Shown: positions 46,538-55,803, counted from the first letter of the stretch. The stretch is 64,000 nt of DNA from Pseudarthrobacter sp. ATCC 49987 (GCF_009928425.1 NZ_JAABNS010000001.1:3720001-3784000), one strand, 5' to 3'. Made by a program: numbers and translations. The notes: generated by a model not told the origin, from the letters alone.

Positions 46538-47662
46538 TTAGTTGGGCAGCCGGACCGGCATGACCAGGTAGCGGTAGTCGCCCTGGTCCTCGCCGTCGGC
46601 GTCGTGCTGAGCCGTGATCATGGCCGGCTTGGGCGCGCTCGTGAAGGAGAACCGGACAAACTTGGTTTCGATGACGCTCAGGCCTTCGATCAGGTAGTGA
46701 GGGTTGAACGCGACGGTGATGTCTTCGCCGGTGAGCTGGGCTTCGAGCTCTTCGGAGGCCTGCGCATCTTCGCCGGTGCCGGCGTCGAGGTGCAGCTGGC
46801 CCTGGGTGAAAGCGAGCCGGACCGGGGTGTTGCGTTCTGCCACGAGCGAGACGCGGCGCACGGCCTCGACAAGTTCCGATGTCTGCACAGTCGCGTGGAT
46901 GGGCGTGGACTCGGGGAACAGTGAGCGGATCTTGGGGTAGTCGCCATCAACCAGGAGTGACGTCGTCGTGCGTCCGCCGCTCTCAAATCCGATGAGCCGG
47001 CTGTCGTCATCGGCAAGGGCGAGGTTGATGTCGCCGCTGCCGCCAAGGGTCTTGGCTACTTCGTTGAGGGTCTTGGCCTTGACCAGGGCGCTGGTTGAGA
47101 TGCCCGGGGTGACGGGCTTCCACGGGAGTTCGCGCATCGCCAGGCGGTAGCGGTCGGTGGCCAGCAGCGTGATGAGGTCGTCCTCGATCTCCATTCGGAC
47201 GCCGGTGAGGATCGGCAGGGTGTCGTCCTTGCTTGCCGCGATGATCACCTGGGAGACAGCCTGGGCAAAGGAGTCGCCCGGGACCGTGCCGCTGATCGGG
47301 GGCAGTGCTGGCAGGGGCGGGTATTCGGCTTCCGGCATGGTGGCCAGGTGGAAGCTGCTTCGGCGGCAGGTGAGGGTGACTTTGTTGCCGTCGGTTTCGA
47401 TGTCGACCGGTGCGGACGGAAGGCTGCGGCAGATGTCGGCAAGCAGGCGTCCTGAGACCAGGATGGTGCCTTCGGTCGTGATGTCAGCTGCGATTTCAAG
47501 CCTCGCTGACGTTTCGTAATCGAAGCTCGACAGGCTGACCGTACCGGCTTCAGCCTTGAGAAGCAGGCCTGAAAGTACGGGTACCGGCGGCCGCGGAGAC
47601 AACGACCGGGCGGTCCAGGTCACGGCTTCTGCCAGGACGTCCCGTTCGACTCTGAACTTCAC
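46538..47662 (-). CDS. dnaN: DNA polymerase III beta sliding clamp
   Basis: GTG 47662 (VKFRVERDVLAEAVTW) gives 374 residues, the expected clamp length; the in-frame start 93 nt upstream is rejected. Three repeated clamp domains are seen, with LSGLLLKAEAGTVSLSSFDY in the first, ITLLATDRYRLAMRELPW in the second and the C-terminal DYRYLVMPVRLPN. It encircles DNA and tethers polymerase III. It lies between the oriC spacer and gnd, transcribed away from dnaA. Confidence 0.96.
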   Translation of the reverse strand: MKFRVERDVLAEAVTWTARSLSPRPPVPVLSGLLLKAEAGTVSLSSFDYETSARLEIAADITTEGTILVSGRLLADICRSLPSAPVDIETDGNKVTLTCRRSSFHLATMPEAEYPPLPALPPISGTVPGDSFAQAVSQVIIAASKDDTLPILTGVRMEIEDDLITLLATDRYRLAMRELPWKPVTPGISTSALVKAKTLNEVAKTLGGSGDINLALADDDSRLIGFESGGRTTTSLLVDGDYPKIRSLFPESTPIHATVQTSELVEAVRRVSLVAERNTPVRLAFTQGQLHLDAGTGEDAQASEELEAQLTGEDITVAFNPHYLIEGLSVIETKFVRFSFTSAPKPAMITAQHDADGEDQGDYRYLVMPVRLPN

Positions 47663-48184
47663 GGAAGGGTGCCGCCTTTCATTGCTGCTGTCATCGCTGG
47701 TGGCCGGGCCACCGGCCCGGCTGGGAATCACAAAAGATGTCCAGGACGGACACACTGCAGACAGCTTAGCCGCAAGAAGTGTGATTCTCCCATCCCCGGG
47801 TTACATCCGTGTGGTTCGCTCCGCCCGGTCCCGGTGCCGGTTTCCGGCCAGGGCCGGGAGGGTCCTTGGCGGTGTGCGGCGTCCGGAGCGAAGTTGTTAT
47901 TTGAGGGAATTTCATTTTCTAGGGATTAGTAGTGTTAATAACTGCTGTGGATACTGTGGATAACCCTGTTTGGCGGTGCGATTCCGGGGTTAAGCCCTGT
48001 TCATGGACTGTGGGTGGAGCAGGTTTTAAACAGGGTGTGGATGGGGATAACATTTTTTTCCGATCCGCTGATCCACAGACGCCTTAAGGGTTTTAAGCCC
48101 ATTAACCGCGGTTGTCCCCTTAACTATCCACAGGCTTGTCCACAGGAGCCTGTTAATAAGGTAAGAGTGCGCGGTGCGGACTGC
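47663..48184. other. dnaA-dnaN intergenic region, probable oriC
   Basis: The 522-nt spacer contains consensus DnaA boxes TGTGGATAA at 47955-47963(-) and TTGTCCACA at 48136-48144(+), and one- or two-mismatch boxes at about 47946, 48036, 48042, 48069 and 48124. An A/T-rich stretch at about 47892-47945 (TTGTTATTTGAGGG through GTTAATAAC) and a T-run at 48053-48059 are candidate unwinding sites. Position next to dnaA is the usual actinobacterial oriC. It also carries the dnaN promoter. Confidence 0.75.
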
Positions 48185-49606
48185 CTAGGAATTGCGCTGC
48201 TGCTGCTTGATCCGGTTGGTCAGCTCGGTCACCTGGTTGTAGATCACCCGGCGCTCGGCCATCAGTTCGCGGATCTTGCGGTCCGCGTGGATGACCGTGG
48301 TGTGGTCGCGGCCGCCGAGCTCCTGGCCGATCTTGGGAAGGGACATGTCCGTGAGCTCACGGCACAGGTACATGGCGATCTGCCGGGCTGTCACCAATGT
48401 CCTGGTCCGCGACTTGCTGCAAAGCTCCTCCATGCTGAGCTTGAAGTAGTCGGCAGTCTGGGTCAGGATCTGCGCGGAGGTGATCTCCTGGGCCCCGTCA
48501 TCGGTGATGAGGTCCTTGAGCACCATCTCGGCCAGGGCAACGTCGACCGGCTGGCGGTTCAGGCTGGCGAAGGCCGTGACGCGGATCAGTGCCCCCTCGA
48601 GTTCGCGGATGTTGCTCGAGATCTTCGAAGCGATGTACTCCAGGGCATCGTCCGGGGCGGAGAGGCCCTCGCTGAGGGCCTTCTTCCGGAGGATCGCGAT
48701 CCGGGTTTCGAGTTCCGGCGGCTGGATGTCGGTCAGCAGGCCCCATTCGAACCGCGACTTCATCCGGTCCTCGAAACCAGCGAGCAGCTTGGGCGGCTGG
48801 TCGGAGGTGATGACCACCTGCTTGTTGTTGTTGTGCAGGGCGTTGAACGTGTGGAAGAACTCCTCCAGCGTCCGGTCCTTGCCGGCCAGGAACTGGATGT
48901 CATCGATCAGCAGGACGTCCACGTTGCGGTAGGTCGTCTTGAAGCTGGTGCCTTCATCGTCGCGGATGGAGTTGATGAAGTCGTTGGTGAATTCCTCGGA
49001 GTTGACGTAGCGGACCCGGATCCCGCTGTAGAGCCGGCGGGCGTAGTGGCCGATCGCGTGGAGCAGGTGGGTTTTGCCCAGTCCGGAATCACCGTAGATG
49101 AAGAGGGGGTTGTAGGCCTTGGCCGGGGCTTCGGCGACGGCGACGGCCGCGGCGTGGGCGAAGCGGTTGGAAGAACCGATCACAAAGGTGTCGAACACAT
49201 ACTTTGGATTGAGCCGGCCGAATTCGTGGGAGGTGCTTGGCAGCATCGGCTGCGGCTTCAGTTCCACCGAGGGGTCGGCCACCAGGGACAGCTCGACGGC
49301 GGGTTCCGGCTCCGGGTGGAGCGGTACCAGATCGGTGTCGACGTCGATCGCGCAACGGATTTCGTCGGAGAAAACGTTCCGGAGGGCGTCGTCGAGGGCT
49401 TCCTTCACCTGCGTCTGGAGCACCTCGCGGGTGAGCTCGTTGGGCACGGCGACCAGAAGGGTGGAACCGATGAGGCCCTGGGCCTGGGCGAGGATGACGA
49501 AGCCACGCTGCCGGGGTGTCACACGGTGGTCATTCTCCAGCAGGCTCACTACCCGCCGCCAGGAACTTCCGACAGTGTTGGCTTGGTTGGCTTCGTCTAC
49601 TGTCAT
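48185..49606 (-). CDS. dnaA: Chromosomal replication initiator DnaA
   Basis: ATG 49606 (MTVDEANQANTVGSSWRRVV) with AGGAAC upstream gives 473 residues. Domain I is at ~1-85, a short acidic domain II follows, and the AAA+ domain (~130-350) has KYVFDTFVIGSSNRFAHAAA, Walker A GDSGLGKTHLL, and Walker B LLIDDIQFLAGK. Domain IV (~375-473) has the DNA-binding signature GGRDHTTVIHADRKI that contacts DnaA boxes. DnaA-ATP opens oriC. Candidate boxes flank the gene on both sides, so autoregulation is likely. Confidence 0.97.
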   Translation of the reverse strand: MTVDEANQANTVGSSWRRVVSLLENDHRVTPRQRGFVILAQAQGLIGSTLLVAVPNELTREVLQTQVKEALDDALRNVFSDEIRCAIDVDTDLVPLHPEPEPAVELSLVADPSVELKPQPMLPSTSHEFGRLNPKYVFDTFVIGSSNRFAHAAAVAVAEAPAKAYNPLFIYGDSGLGKTHLLHAIGHYARRLYSGIRVRYVNSEEFTNDFINSIRDDEGTSFKTTYRNVDVLLIDDIQFLAGKDRTLEEFFHTFNALHNNNKQVVITSDQPPKLLAGFEDRMKSRFEWGLLTDIQPPELETRIAILRKKALSEGLSAPDDALEYIASKISSNIRELEGALIRVTAFASLNRQPVDVALAEMVLKDLITDDGAQEITSAQILTQTADYFKLSMEELCSKSRTRTLVTARQIAMYLCRELTDMSLPKIGQELGGRDHTTVIHADRKIRELMAERRVIYNQVTELTNRIKQQQRNS

Positions 49607-50069
49607 CAATCAGTTCCTCAAACTTGCTTGCCTGCATTACCTGCAGCCACAAGTCCCGAACCAGTGCGCTGGCCCCGGCTTAATCCACAGGGTTATGCAC
49701 AGTCCGTGGATAATCGGCTACTGGGACACTCTAGGCGATGAAAAGTCCAGAAGATAGCTGGGTTCTGTCCTGTGGATAATCACACTGGTGTAGTTCGAAA
49801 ACGGGGTGCGTGACACACTTCATCCACAGGCTGGGGCGGCGGTTAGCCACAGCTGGGGAAAGTCTGCGGCGCGACCCCCGGTTTGACTCCGGAGGGCAGC
49901 AAGCCCTAACGTTGTGAAGTCCCATGTGTACGCTTTTCGCCTCTTTTGTTTCTCTCCCGACGCCCTGCGTCTTGCGAGTCGAGGGAAGCGGCACATACAA
50001 AACTTAGCGTCGACCAGTTCTTCCCCTTGATCGGGTGGGCGCACCTTTGATCCCACTGGAGTAACTAAC
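49607..50069. other. dnaA-rpmH divergent intergenic region with DnaA boxes
   Basis: 463 nt with the dnaA and rpmH promoters. One consensus box TGTGGATAA lies at 49771-49779, with one-mismatch boxes at 49693 (TTATGCACA), 49706 (CGTGGATAA), 49820 (TCATCCACA) and 49853 (TTAGCCACA). These could extend oriC or let DnaA repress its own gene. No ORF is credible. Confidence 0.65.
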
Positions 50070-50207
50070 GTGAGCAAGCGGACTTTTCAGCCGAATAACC
50101 GCCGTCGAGCCAAGAAGCACGGCTTCCGCCTTCGTATGCGTACCCGTGCCGGCCGTGCCATCCTGGCAGCCCGTCGTGGCAAGGGTCGCACCGAGCTGTC
50201 GGCCTAA
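50070..50207 (+). CDS. rpmH: Ribosomal protein bL34
   Basis: A 45-residue highly basic protein starting at GTG 50070 ([20 protein letters not shown]) and ending [11 protein letters not shown]. The family core [19 protein letters not shown] is complete. It is a structural protein of the large ribosomal subunit and heads the rpmH-rnpA-yidD-yidC operon, divergent from dnaA. Confidence 0.97.
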   Translation: MSKRTFQPNNRRRAKKHGFRLRMRTRAGRAILAARRGKGRTELSA

Positions 50208-50248
50208 ATAACTGACTCGTCGGTCTACATCCCTGTGCGAGTTTAAAG

Positions 50249-50659
50249 GTGCTGGCCACCCGCAACCGTCTGAGGACATCAACCGATTTTTCAACAACTG
50301 TACGTTCCGGTGTCCGCAATGGACGCCGGAACGTAGTGTTATATACGGTAGCCCTGGCTGCCAATGAACCAAGCCGGATCGGATTCATCGTTTCCAAGAG
50401 TGTCGGGAACGCTGTTGTCAGGAACCTCGTTAAGAGGAGACTGAGAGAAGTCGGTGCCTTGTCGTTGCAGAAATACGGCAGCGGGTTCGCGATCGTGGTC
50501 CGGGCCCTGCCCGCTGCGTCGGGGGCCAGCTGGGACCAGCTGCGATCGGACTATGACGCCGCCCTTGAAAGCAACATGAAACGGCTGGGCAGCCGCCTTC
50601 CTAAGGCTGCTTCTTCAGTTTCTTACGAGACAACACAGGAAGGGACCCCGCGTGCGTAA
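50249..50659 (+). CDS. rnpA: Ribonuclease P protein component
   Basis: The 136-residue basic protein has the RnpA core: [35 protein letters not shown] and LVKRRLREV (the RNR motif region). It helps the catalytic RNA mature tRNA 5' ends. The start is a GTG at 50249, 41 nt after rpmH, and the 3' end overlaps yidD by 8 nt, which links expression. Confidence 0.95.
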   Translation: MLATRNRLRTSTDFSTTVRSGVRNGRRNVVLYTVALAANEPSRIGFIVSKSVGNAVVRNLVKRRLREVGALSLQKYGSGFAIVVRALPAASGASWDQLRSDYDAALESNMKRLGSRLPKAASSVSYETTQEGTPRA

Positions 50660-51047
50660 CTTAACTGCCGCCGTCGTCCCTCCTGCAAAATCCGCAGCCG
50701 TATGGCTGGGCCGGGCAGTCTGGAATTTGCCCCGCAATATCCTTATCCTGCTGCTTCTGGCGTACCGCAAGGCGATCTCACCGCTGTACGGCCAGGTTTG
50801 CCGCTTCTTTCCCAGCTGCTCGGCCTACGCCCTTGAGGCGGTTACGGTCCACGGCGCGGTGAAGGGAAGCTGGCTGGCGGCCAAGCGTCTGTTGCGCTGC
50901 CATCCCTGGAATGCCGGTGGTGTGGACCATGTCCCCGCCGGTAAAAACGAGTGGCCCGCAGACCGCACCCCCACAATTGTTGTGCTGAACAATCCGGACA
51001 AGTACCTGGCTGCTCAGACTGATGGAGAAGGCCGCTCTGCGGCCTGA
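50652..51047 (+). CDS. yidD: YidD membrane protein insertion efficiency factor
   Basis: A 131-residue protein whose central part (~28-100) has the family blocks [31 protein letters not shown] and [16 protein letters not shown] with the conserved cysteines. It helps YidC insert membrane proteins. A ~25-residue N-terminal leader and a polar tail of ~30 residues extend beyond the usual ~80-residue core. GTG 50652 lies inside the rnpA end. Confidence 0.93.
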   Translation: MRNLTAAVVPPAKSAAVWLGRAVWNLPRNILILLLLAYRKAISPLYGQVCRFFPSCSAYALEAVTVHGAVKGSWLAAKRLLRCHPWNAGGVDHVPAGKNEWPADRTPTIVVLNNPDKYLAAQTDGEGRSAA

Positions 51048-51063
51048 CGAATAGGGATATCGT

Positions 51064-52044
51064 ATGGATTTCTTTGAAACAATCATGTTTCCGTTCAAGT
51101 GGCTTGTGTCCGCCATTATGGTGGTCTTCCACGATGGCCTGAGCGCCATCGGCATGCCCGCCGCCAATGGCTGGACGTGGACCCTGTCCATCATCGGCCT
51201 GGTGCTGGTGATCCGTGCGGCTCTGATTCCCGTGTTCGTCAAGCAGATCAAGGCCCAGCGCGGCATGCAGCTGCTGCAGCCGGATCTGAAGAAGCTGCAG
51301 GACAAGTACAAGGGCAAGACCGACCAGCTGTCCCGCCAGGCCATGGCCCAGGAACAGATGGCCATGTACAAGAAGCATGGCACCAACCCCTTCTCCGCGT
51401 GCCTGCCCATGCTGATCCAGATGCCCTTCTTCTTCGCTCTGTTCCAGGTCCTCTCCGGGATTACGACGGCGGCGACCAGCGGGAAGAGCATCGGCGCGAT
51501 GAGCCACGAGCAAGTGGTCCAGTTCGATGAGTCCAGCATCTTCGGGGCCCCGCTCTCCGCCACCCTGCTGCACGGCACGCCCGAGGGCGGCAACGTCGTG
51601 GCCGTGTGGATCCTGTCGATTGTGATGATCCTGGCCATGACGGCCTCGCAGTTCATCACGCAGAAGCAGATCATGGCCAAGAACATGTCCGAAGAGGCCA
51701 TGGCCAGCCCGTTCATGAAGCAGCAGAAGATGATGCTCTATGTCCTGCCGATCGTCTTCGGTGTGGGTGGCATCAACTTCCCCATCGGCGTGCTGATCTA
51801 CTGGACCACCACCAACCTCTGGACCATGGCGCAGCAGTTCTTCGTGATCCGCCGCATGCCGACGCCGGGATCCCCCGCCGCCAAGGCCCTGGCGGAGCGC
51901 CGTGCCGCCAAGGGGCTGCCGGCCCTGCCCCTGACGGGCGCCAAGAAGGCCGAAGCAGCGGCCGCTGAAGCCGCGGCCGCGGAGGCCCTGGTGGCCAAGA
52001 GCCAGCGCGTCCAGCCACAACGTAAGAACAGGAAGAGGAAGTAA
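51064..52044 (+). CDS. yidC: YidC/Oxa1 membrane protein insertase
   Basis: The 326-residue protein is the Gram-positive length. Membrane segments include WTWTLSIIGLVLVIRAALIP (with the groove arginine), LPMLIQMPFFFALFQVLS, VAVWILSIVMILAMTAS and FPIGVLIYWTTTNLWTMAQQ, followed by a basic Ala-rich tail ending QPQRKNRKRK that likely binds ribosomes. It inserts proteins into the membrane alone or with SecYEG. The stop shares its last base with the jag start (TAATG). Confidence 0.95.
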   Translation: MDFFETIMFPFKWLVSAIMVVFHDGLSAIGMPAANGWTWTLSIIGLVLVIRAALIPVFVKQIKAQRGMQLLQPDLKKLQDKYKGKTDQLSRQAMAQEQMAMYKKHGTNPFSACLPMLIQMPFFFALFQVLSGITTAATSGKSIGAMSHEQVVQFDESSIFGAPLSATLLHGTPEGGNVVAVWILSIVMILAMTASQFITQKQIMAKNMSEEAMASPFMKQQKMMLYVLPIVFGVGGINFPIGVLIYWTTTNLWTMAQQFFVIRRMPTPGSPAAKALAERRAAKGLPALPLTGAKKAEAAAAEAAAAEALVAKSQRVQPQRKNRKRK

Positions 52045-52646
52045 TGTCCGCCGAGAGCACCGAACACGCTATTTCCGCTGAAGCCATCGACGAGCAGGAC
52101 GACGCCTTGAACGCGGTCCAGGACACCGATCAGACCACCGATGAAGGTGCCGAAGATTCCGAGGGCAAGGGAATCTCCGCGAGCCGTCTGGAAGAAGAAG
52201 GCGACGTCGCGGCGGACTACCTTGAGGAATTGCTGGACATCGCCGACATTGACGGCGACATCGACATTGAAGTCCGCAACGGACGTACCTACATCTCGAT
52301 CGTCGCTGAGGAAGAATCGGCCGGCCTGGAGAACCTGGTTGGCAGGGACGGCGAAGTCCTCGAAGCCCTTCAGGAACTGACCCGGCTCGCCGTGCTGTCG
52401 GCGACCGAAAACCGGTCCCGGCTGGTGCTGGACATCAACGGCTACCGTTCGGAGCGCGCCGGCGAGCTGCAGAAGATTGCAGAAGACGCTGTCGCTTCCG
52501 TGAAGAAGTCCGGTGAAACCGTGGCATTGGCCCCGATGAGCGCCTATGAGCGCAAGATTGTGCACGACGCCGTCGCTGACCTGGGCCTCATCAGCGAGTC
52601 CGAGGGCGAAGGCGCCGACCGCCATATCGTCGTCTCCGCCGACTGA
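52044..52646 (+). CDS. jag: Jag/KhpB-like KH-R3H RNA-binding protein
   Basis: The 200-residue protein has an acidic N-terminus (~1-45), a KH-like domain (~70-130; ENLVGRDGEVLEALQELTRL in the G-x-x-G region) and a C-terminal R3H domain (~135-200; VALAPMSAYERKIVHDAVA). Jag/KhpB proteins bind RNA and, in firmicutes, influence cell elongation. It directly follows yidC with a 1-nt overlap, the widespread arrangement. Confidence 0.92.
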   Translation: MSAESTEHAISAEAIDEQDDALNAVQDTDQTTDEGAEDSEGKGISASRLEEEGDVAADYLEELLDIADIDGDIDIEVRNGRTYISIVAEEESAGLENLVGRDGEVLEALQELTRLAVLSATENRSRLVLDINGYRSERAGELQKIAEDAVASVKKSGETVALAPMSAYERKIVHDAVADLGLISESEGEGADRHIVVSAD

Positions 52647-52648
52647 AC

Positions 52649-53314
52649 GTGCCGGATAGCTTGATGGTTGACATTACCGAGGCTGAACTGCGGGCAGCAC
52701 AGGCGATCTTTGGTGACCGCCTGGACCTCGCAAAGCGCTACGTGGAGCACCTCGCCACGTCCGGGACGGAGCGGGGCCTCATCGGCCCCCGTGAGGTACC
52801 CCGGCTGTGGAGCCGGCACGTGCTTAACTGCGCCGTGATTGAGAGCCAGATTGCCGAGGGAAGCCATGTGGCCGACGTCGGCAGCGGCGCCGGACTGCCG
52901 GGCCTGTGCCTGGCCATAGCCCGACCGGATCTGGAACTGACCCTGATCGAACCCCTTGAGCGCCGGGTCATCTGGCTCCAGGAAGTCGTGGACGACCTCG
53001 GCCTGGACAACGTGACGATTATGCGCACCCGCGCGGAACTCGCGGTGGGGATGGTGAACGCCGATGTCGTCACCGCCCGCGCCGTGTCAGCACTGTCCAA
53101 CCTGGCCGGACTCACCATTCCGCTGCTGGCTGGCAAGGGCGAAGTGGTCGCCATTAAGGGACGCAGCGCCGGCGAGGAAATTGAAAAAGCCGCCAAGGTG
53201 ATCCGGAAGCTCGGCGGCACCCAGACCTCCGTTGTACTGGTGGGTGAGGACCTCCTCGAAGAACCTACAACCGTTGTCCGAATCGTTGTGAATAAGCCTC
53301 AAAAGATCGCCTAG
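52649..53314 (+). CDS. rsmG: 16S rRNA m7G527 methyltransferase RsmG
   Basis: A 221-residue SAM-dependent methyltransferase: VADVGSGAGLPGLCLAIARP forms the SAM motif I, LIEPLERRVIWLQEV motif II, then VVTARAVSAL with the ARA signature. It methylates G527 of 16S rRNA; loss gives low-level streptomycin resistance in other bacteria. GTG 52649 lies 2 nt after jag; ATG 52664 (MVDITEAEL) is an alternative start. An 86-nt gap separates it from parA. Confidence 0.94.
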   Translation: MPDSLMVDITEAELRAAQAIFGDRLDLAKRYVEHLATSGTERGLIGPREVPRLWSRHVLNCAVIESQIAEGSHVADVGSGAGLPGLCLAIARPDLELTLIEPLERRVIWLQEVVDDLGLDNVTIMRTRAELAVGMVNADVVTARAVSALSNLAGLTIPLLAGKGEVVAIKGRSAGEEIEKAAKVIRKLGGTQTSVVLVGEDLLEEPTTVVRIVVNKPQKIA

Positions 53315-53400
53315 CATCAGCCCGGTGCCCTCGGTCTCCTTGGGTAAGAGGTTAGGCTAGTAACCGGCAGCAAGAGCCGAACGAGAGTGAGTGTGTCACA

Positions 53401-54468
53401 GTGACCAGTAGCGAAGCCTCCACACAACGGATTCCCCCGTTCGTGTCCCTGGGGTCCGCACGGGCCTTTGCTGCGCCCGCAGTCGCACACGATTACTCCG
53501 GAAATCGCACGGCTTCAGTTGCAAAGACCACCGGAATGGCGAGTGTTTCACGTGAAACATCCGTGGTCTCCAGTGGAAATGTCCTCGACTCCATCGATGA
53601 TTCCAGCCCGATTGCCCGTGAGCTCGCCCATGAGAACAAGCGGCGCGAGCGTCTCCTGGGGCGCGAACTTCCGAAGCCGGAGAAGACCCGGATCTTCACC
53701 GTCTCGAACCAGAAGGGCGGGGTCGGCAAGACCACCACAACCGTCAACATCGCTGCCGCCCTGGCTGCTGCGGGGCTGAACGTGCTGGTCATCGACATCG
53801 ATCCCCAGGGGAACGCCTCGACAGCGCTCGGAATTGAACACCACGCCGACGTTGACAGCATCTACGACGTGCTCATCAACGACATCCCGTTGCAGGACGT
53901 TGTGGCACCTTGCCCGGACATCGACAAGCTGATCTGTGCACCCGCCACCATCCACCTTGCGGGCGCGGAGATTGAGCTGGTCAGCCTTGTTGCCCGCGAG
54001 CAGCGCCTCCGCCGTGCGATTGACGTGTACTCCAAGGAACGGGCGAAGAACGGTGAGGAGCGGCTGGACTACATCTTCATCGACTGCCCGCCGAGCCTGG
54101 GCCTGCTGACCGTCAACGCGTTCTGCGCAGCCAACGAGGTGCTCATTCCGATTCAGTGCGAGTACTATGCGCTGGAGGGACTGAGCCAGCTGCTGAAGAA
54201 CATCGAAATGATCCAGAAGCACTTGAATGCGGATCTGGTCGTTTCCACCATCCTGCTGACCATGTACGACGGCCGCACCAATCTCGCTGCCCAGGTGGCA
54301 GCTGAGGTGCGCGAACACTTCCCGGAGCAGGTGCTCGGCGCTGTGGTCCCACGATCGGTCCGTATTTCAGAAGCTCCCAGCTACCAGCAAACCGTGATGA
54401 CCTACGATCCCTCATCCAGCGGGGCCCTGTCCTACCTGGAAGCCGCAGCCGAAATCGCGGAACGTTAG
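53401..54468 (+). CDS. parA: ParA/Soj chromosome-partition ATPase
   Basis: Residues ~97-355 are a deviant-Walker ParA ATPase: TVSNQKGGVGKTTTTVNIAA, then VLVIDIDPQGNASTALGI and YIFIDCPPSLGLLTVNAFCA. ParA-ATP binds DNA nonspecifically and pulls ParB-parS complexes. The first ~95 residues form a disordered-looking extension, and part of it (SVSRETSV, residues ~49-56) is encoded by a parS site at 53544-53559. GTG 53401 is the only start giving this length; an internal start past the parS is not obvious. parB follows after 68 nt. Confidence 0.95.
   Translation: MTSSEASTQRIPPFVSLGSARAFAAPAVAHDYSGNRTASVAKTTGMASVSRETSVVSSGNVLDSIDDSSPIARELAHENKRRERLLGRELPKPEKTRIFTVSNQKGGVGKTTTTVNIAAALAAAGLNVLVIDIDPQGNASTALGIEHHADVDSIYDVLINDIPLQDVVAPCPDIDKLICAPATIHLAGAEIELVSLVAREQRLRRAIDVYSKERAKNGEERLDYIFIDCPPSLGLLTVNAFCAANEVLIPIQCEYYALEGLSQLLKNIEMIQKHLNADLVVSTILLTMYDGRTNLAAQVAAEVREHFPEQVLGAVVPRSVRISEAPSYQQTVMTYDPSSSGALSYLEAAAEIAER
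53544..53559. other. parS site 1, inside the parA coding sequence
   Basis: Perfect 16-nt palindrome TGTTTCACGTGAAACA, the established ParB-binding consensus. It encodes part of SVSRET in ParA's N-terminal extension. Confidence 0.93.
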
Positions 54469-54536
54469 AATCTTTTCAAGAATTGCACTAGCTAGAGTCC
54501 GGTGATGCCTGGCTCTTCCAATGGAGGGATTTATCC

Positions 54537-55754
54537 ATGAGCGATAAGCGACGCGGCCTTGGCCGTGGACTTGGGGCACTCATTCCAAGTTCCGCCGCGG
54601 CTTCCGGCAACGGTTCAGCGCCGTCCCGTCCCGTGGATCTTTTCTTTCCTGAAGCCCGCAAGCGGACACCGGCCCCCGAGGTAGCCGAAGACACCACAGT
54701 TGTGCCGGACGAGGAAGCAGCTGCAGCGTCGCAAACACTCTCCCCAACAGCGGCTGGGACTAATTCCAGCGCGCCGGATAAGAAAACCGTTCCCGCGGCC
54801 AAGAAGGCGACGGCACGGAAGGCCCCAGCCACGAAGGGCGAGGCCCCCGCTGCGGCGTCCAAGCCGGCAGTGAAGAAGGCGCCCGGGACAGCATCGGTTT
54901 CGGACGTTGAAGATCAGGGTGTGGAACTCGTCGAAGTGCCTGGAGTCCGCTTTGCGGAAATCCCGGTCACTGACATCCACCCTAACCGCAAGCAGCCACG
55001 TTCCGTCTTCGATGAGGACGACATGGCGGAACTGGTGCACTCCGTCCGGGAAATTGGCGTCCTCCAGCCAATTGTTGTCCGTACTTCAACCGAAGAGGGT
55101 GGAGAACCCTACGAGCTGGTCATGGGCGAGCGTCGGTGGCGGGCAGTGCAGGCCGCGGGCCTCGAAACTATTCCCGCCATTGTCCGGGACACCACCGATG
55201 ATGATCTCCTCCGCGACGCGCTGTTGGAAAACCTGCACCGGAGCCAGCTGAACCCGCTCGAAGAGGCGGCCGCCTACCAGCAGCTGCTGGAGGACTTCGG
55301 CACCACCCATGAACAACTGGCCGACCGCATCGGACGTTCACGCCCGCAGGTGTCCAATACCCTCCGGTTGCTCAAGCTTCCGCCGCTGGTTCAGCGCCGA
55401 GTTGCTGCGAGCGTCATCTCTGCCGGCCACGCGCGTGCGCTGCTCGCGCTTCCGGATGCCGCCGCGATGGAACGCCTCGCCCAGAAGATTGTTGCCGAAG
55501 GCATGTCGGTCCGTGCGACGGAAGAGGCCGTGACCCTCTACCAGAATCCGGCTTCGACACCGAAGAACAACATTCCGCGTCCTGGCGCACGGCACGAGCG
55601 CCTGGACTATTTGGCGTCATCGCTCTCGGACCGGCTCGACACCAATGTCAAGATCTCCCTCGGTGCGCGCAAGGGCCGTGTGAGTATCGAGTTCGCAAGC
55701 GTGGAGGACCTCAACCGCATTATGGATGTCCTCACGCCCGGTGCCCCGAGGTAG
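54537..55754 (+). CDS. parB: ParB/Spo0J centromere-binding CTPase
   Basis: The 405-residue protein starts with the ParA-stimulating peptide ([18 protein letters not shown]), followed by an Ala/Lys/Pro-rich linker (~20-130). The ParB/Srx N-domain (~135-235) has [20 protein letters not shown] and the CTP-binding blocks [14 protein letters not shown] and [21 protein letters not shown] helix-turn-helix (~240-300, [18 protein letters not shown]) binds parS, and a C-terminal dimer domain ends in [10 protein letters not shown]. It loads at the ten parS sites nearby and spreads by CTP switching. Confidence 0.95.
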   Translation: MSDKRRGLGRGLGALIPSSAAASGNGSAPSRPVDLFFPEARKRTPAPEVAEDTTVVPDEEAAAASQTLSPTAAGTNSSAPDKKTVPAAKKATARKAPATKGEAPAAASKPAVKKAPGTASVSDVEDQGVELVEVPGVRFAEIPVTDIHPNRKQPRSVFDEDDMAELVHSVREIGVLQPIVVRTSTEEGGEPYELVMGERRWRAVQAAGLETIPAIVRDTTDDDLLRDALLENLHRSQLNPLEEAAAYQQLLEDFGTTHEQLADRIGRSRPQVSNTLRLLKLPPLVQRRVAASVISAGHARALLALPDAAAMERLAQKIVAEGMSVRATEEAVTLYQNPASTPKNNIPRPGARHERLDYLASSLSDRLDTNVKISLGARKGRVSIEFASVEDLNRIMDVLTPGAPR

Positions 55755-55771
55755 ATTAGAACCGCACTTCG

Positions 55772-55803
55772 AAGGGATCCGTTTCACGTGAAACGGGTCC
55801 CTT
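55772..55803 (+). terminator. parB terminator built on parS site 2
   Basis: AAGGGATCCGTTTCAC (55772-55787) pairs with GTGAAACGGGTCCCTT (55788-55803), 15 of 16 pairs Watson-Crick and the remaining one a possible G-U; TGTTGTTGG follows. The parS core GTTTCACGTGAAAC forms the tip. It begins 18 nt after the parB stop. Confidence 0.65.
55780..55795. other. parS site 2
   Basis: CGTTTCACGTGAAACG: full 14-nt core with C/G outer bases in place of T/A; palindrome intact. Confidence 0.9.

Noticed and set aside
46538..47755. Upstream start of dnaN giving 405 residues
   Set aside because: The extra 31 residues have no likeness to the clamp; GTG 47662 restores the normal N-terminus and length.
48014..49741. 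Long plus-strand open frame opposite dnaA (575 codons)
   Set aside because: Antisense shadow of dnaA extending into DnaA-box DNA.
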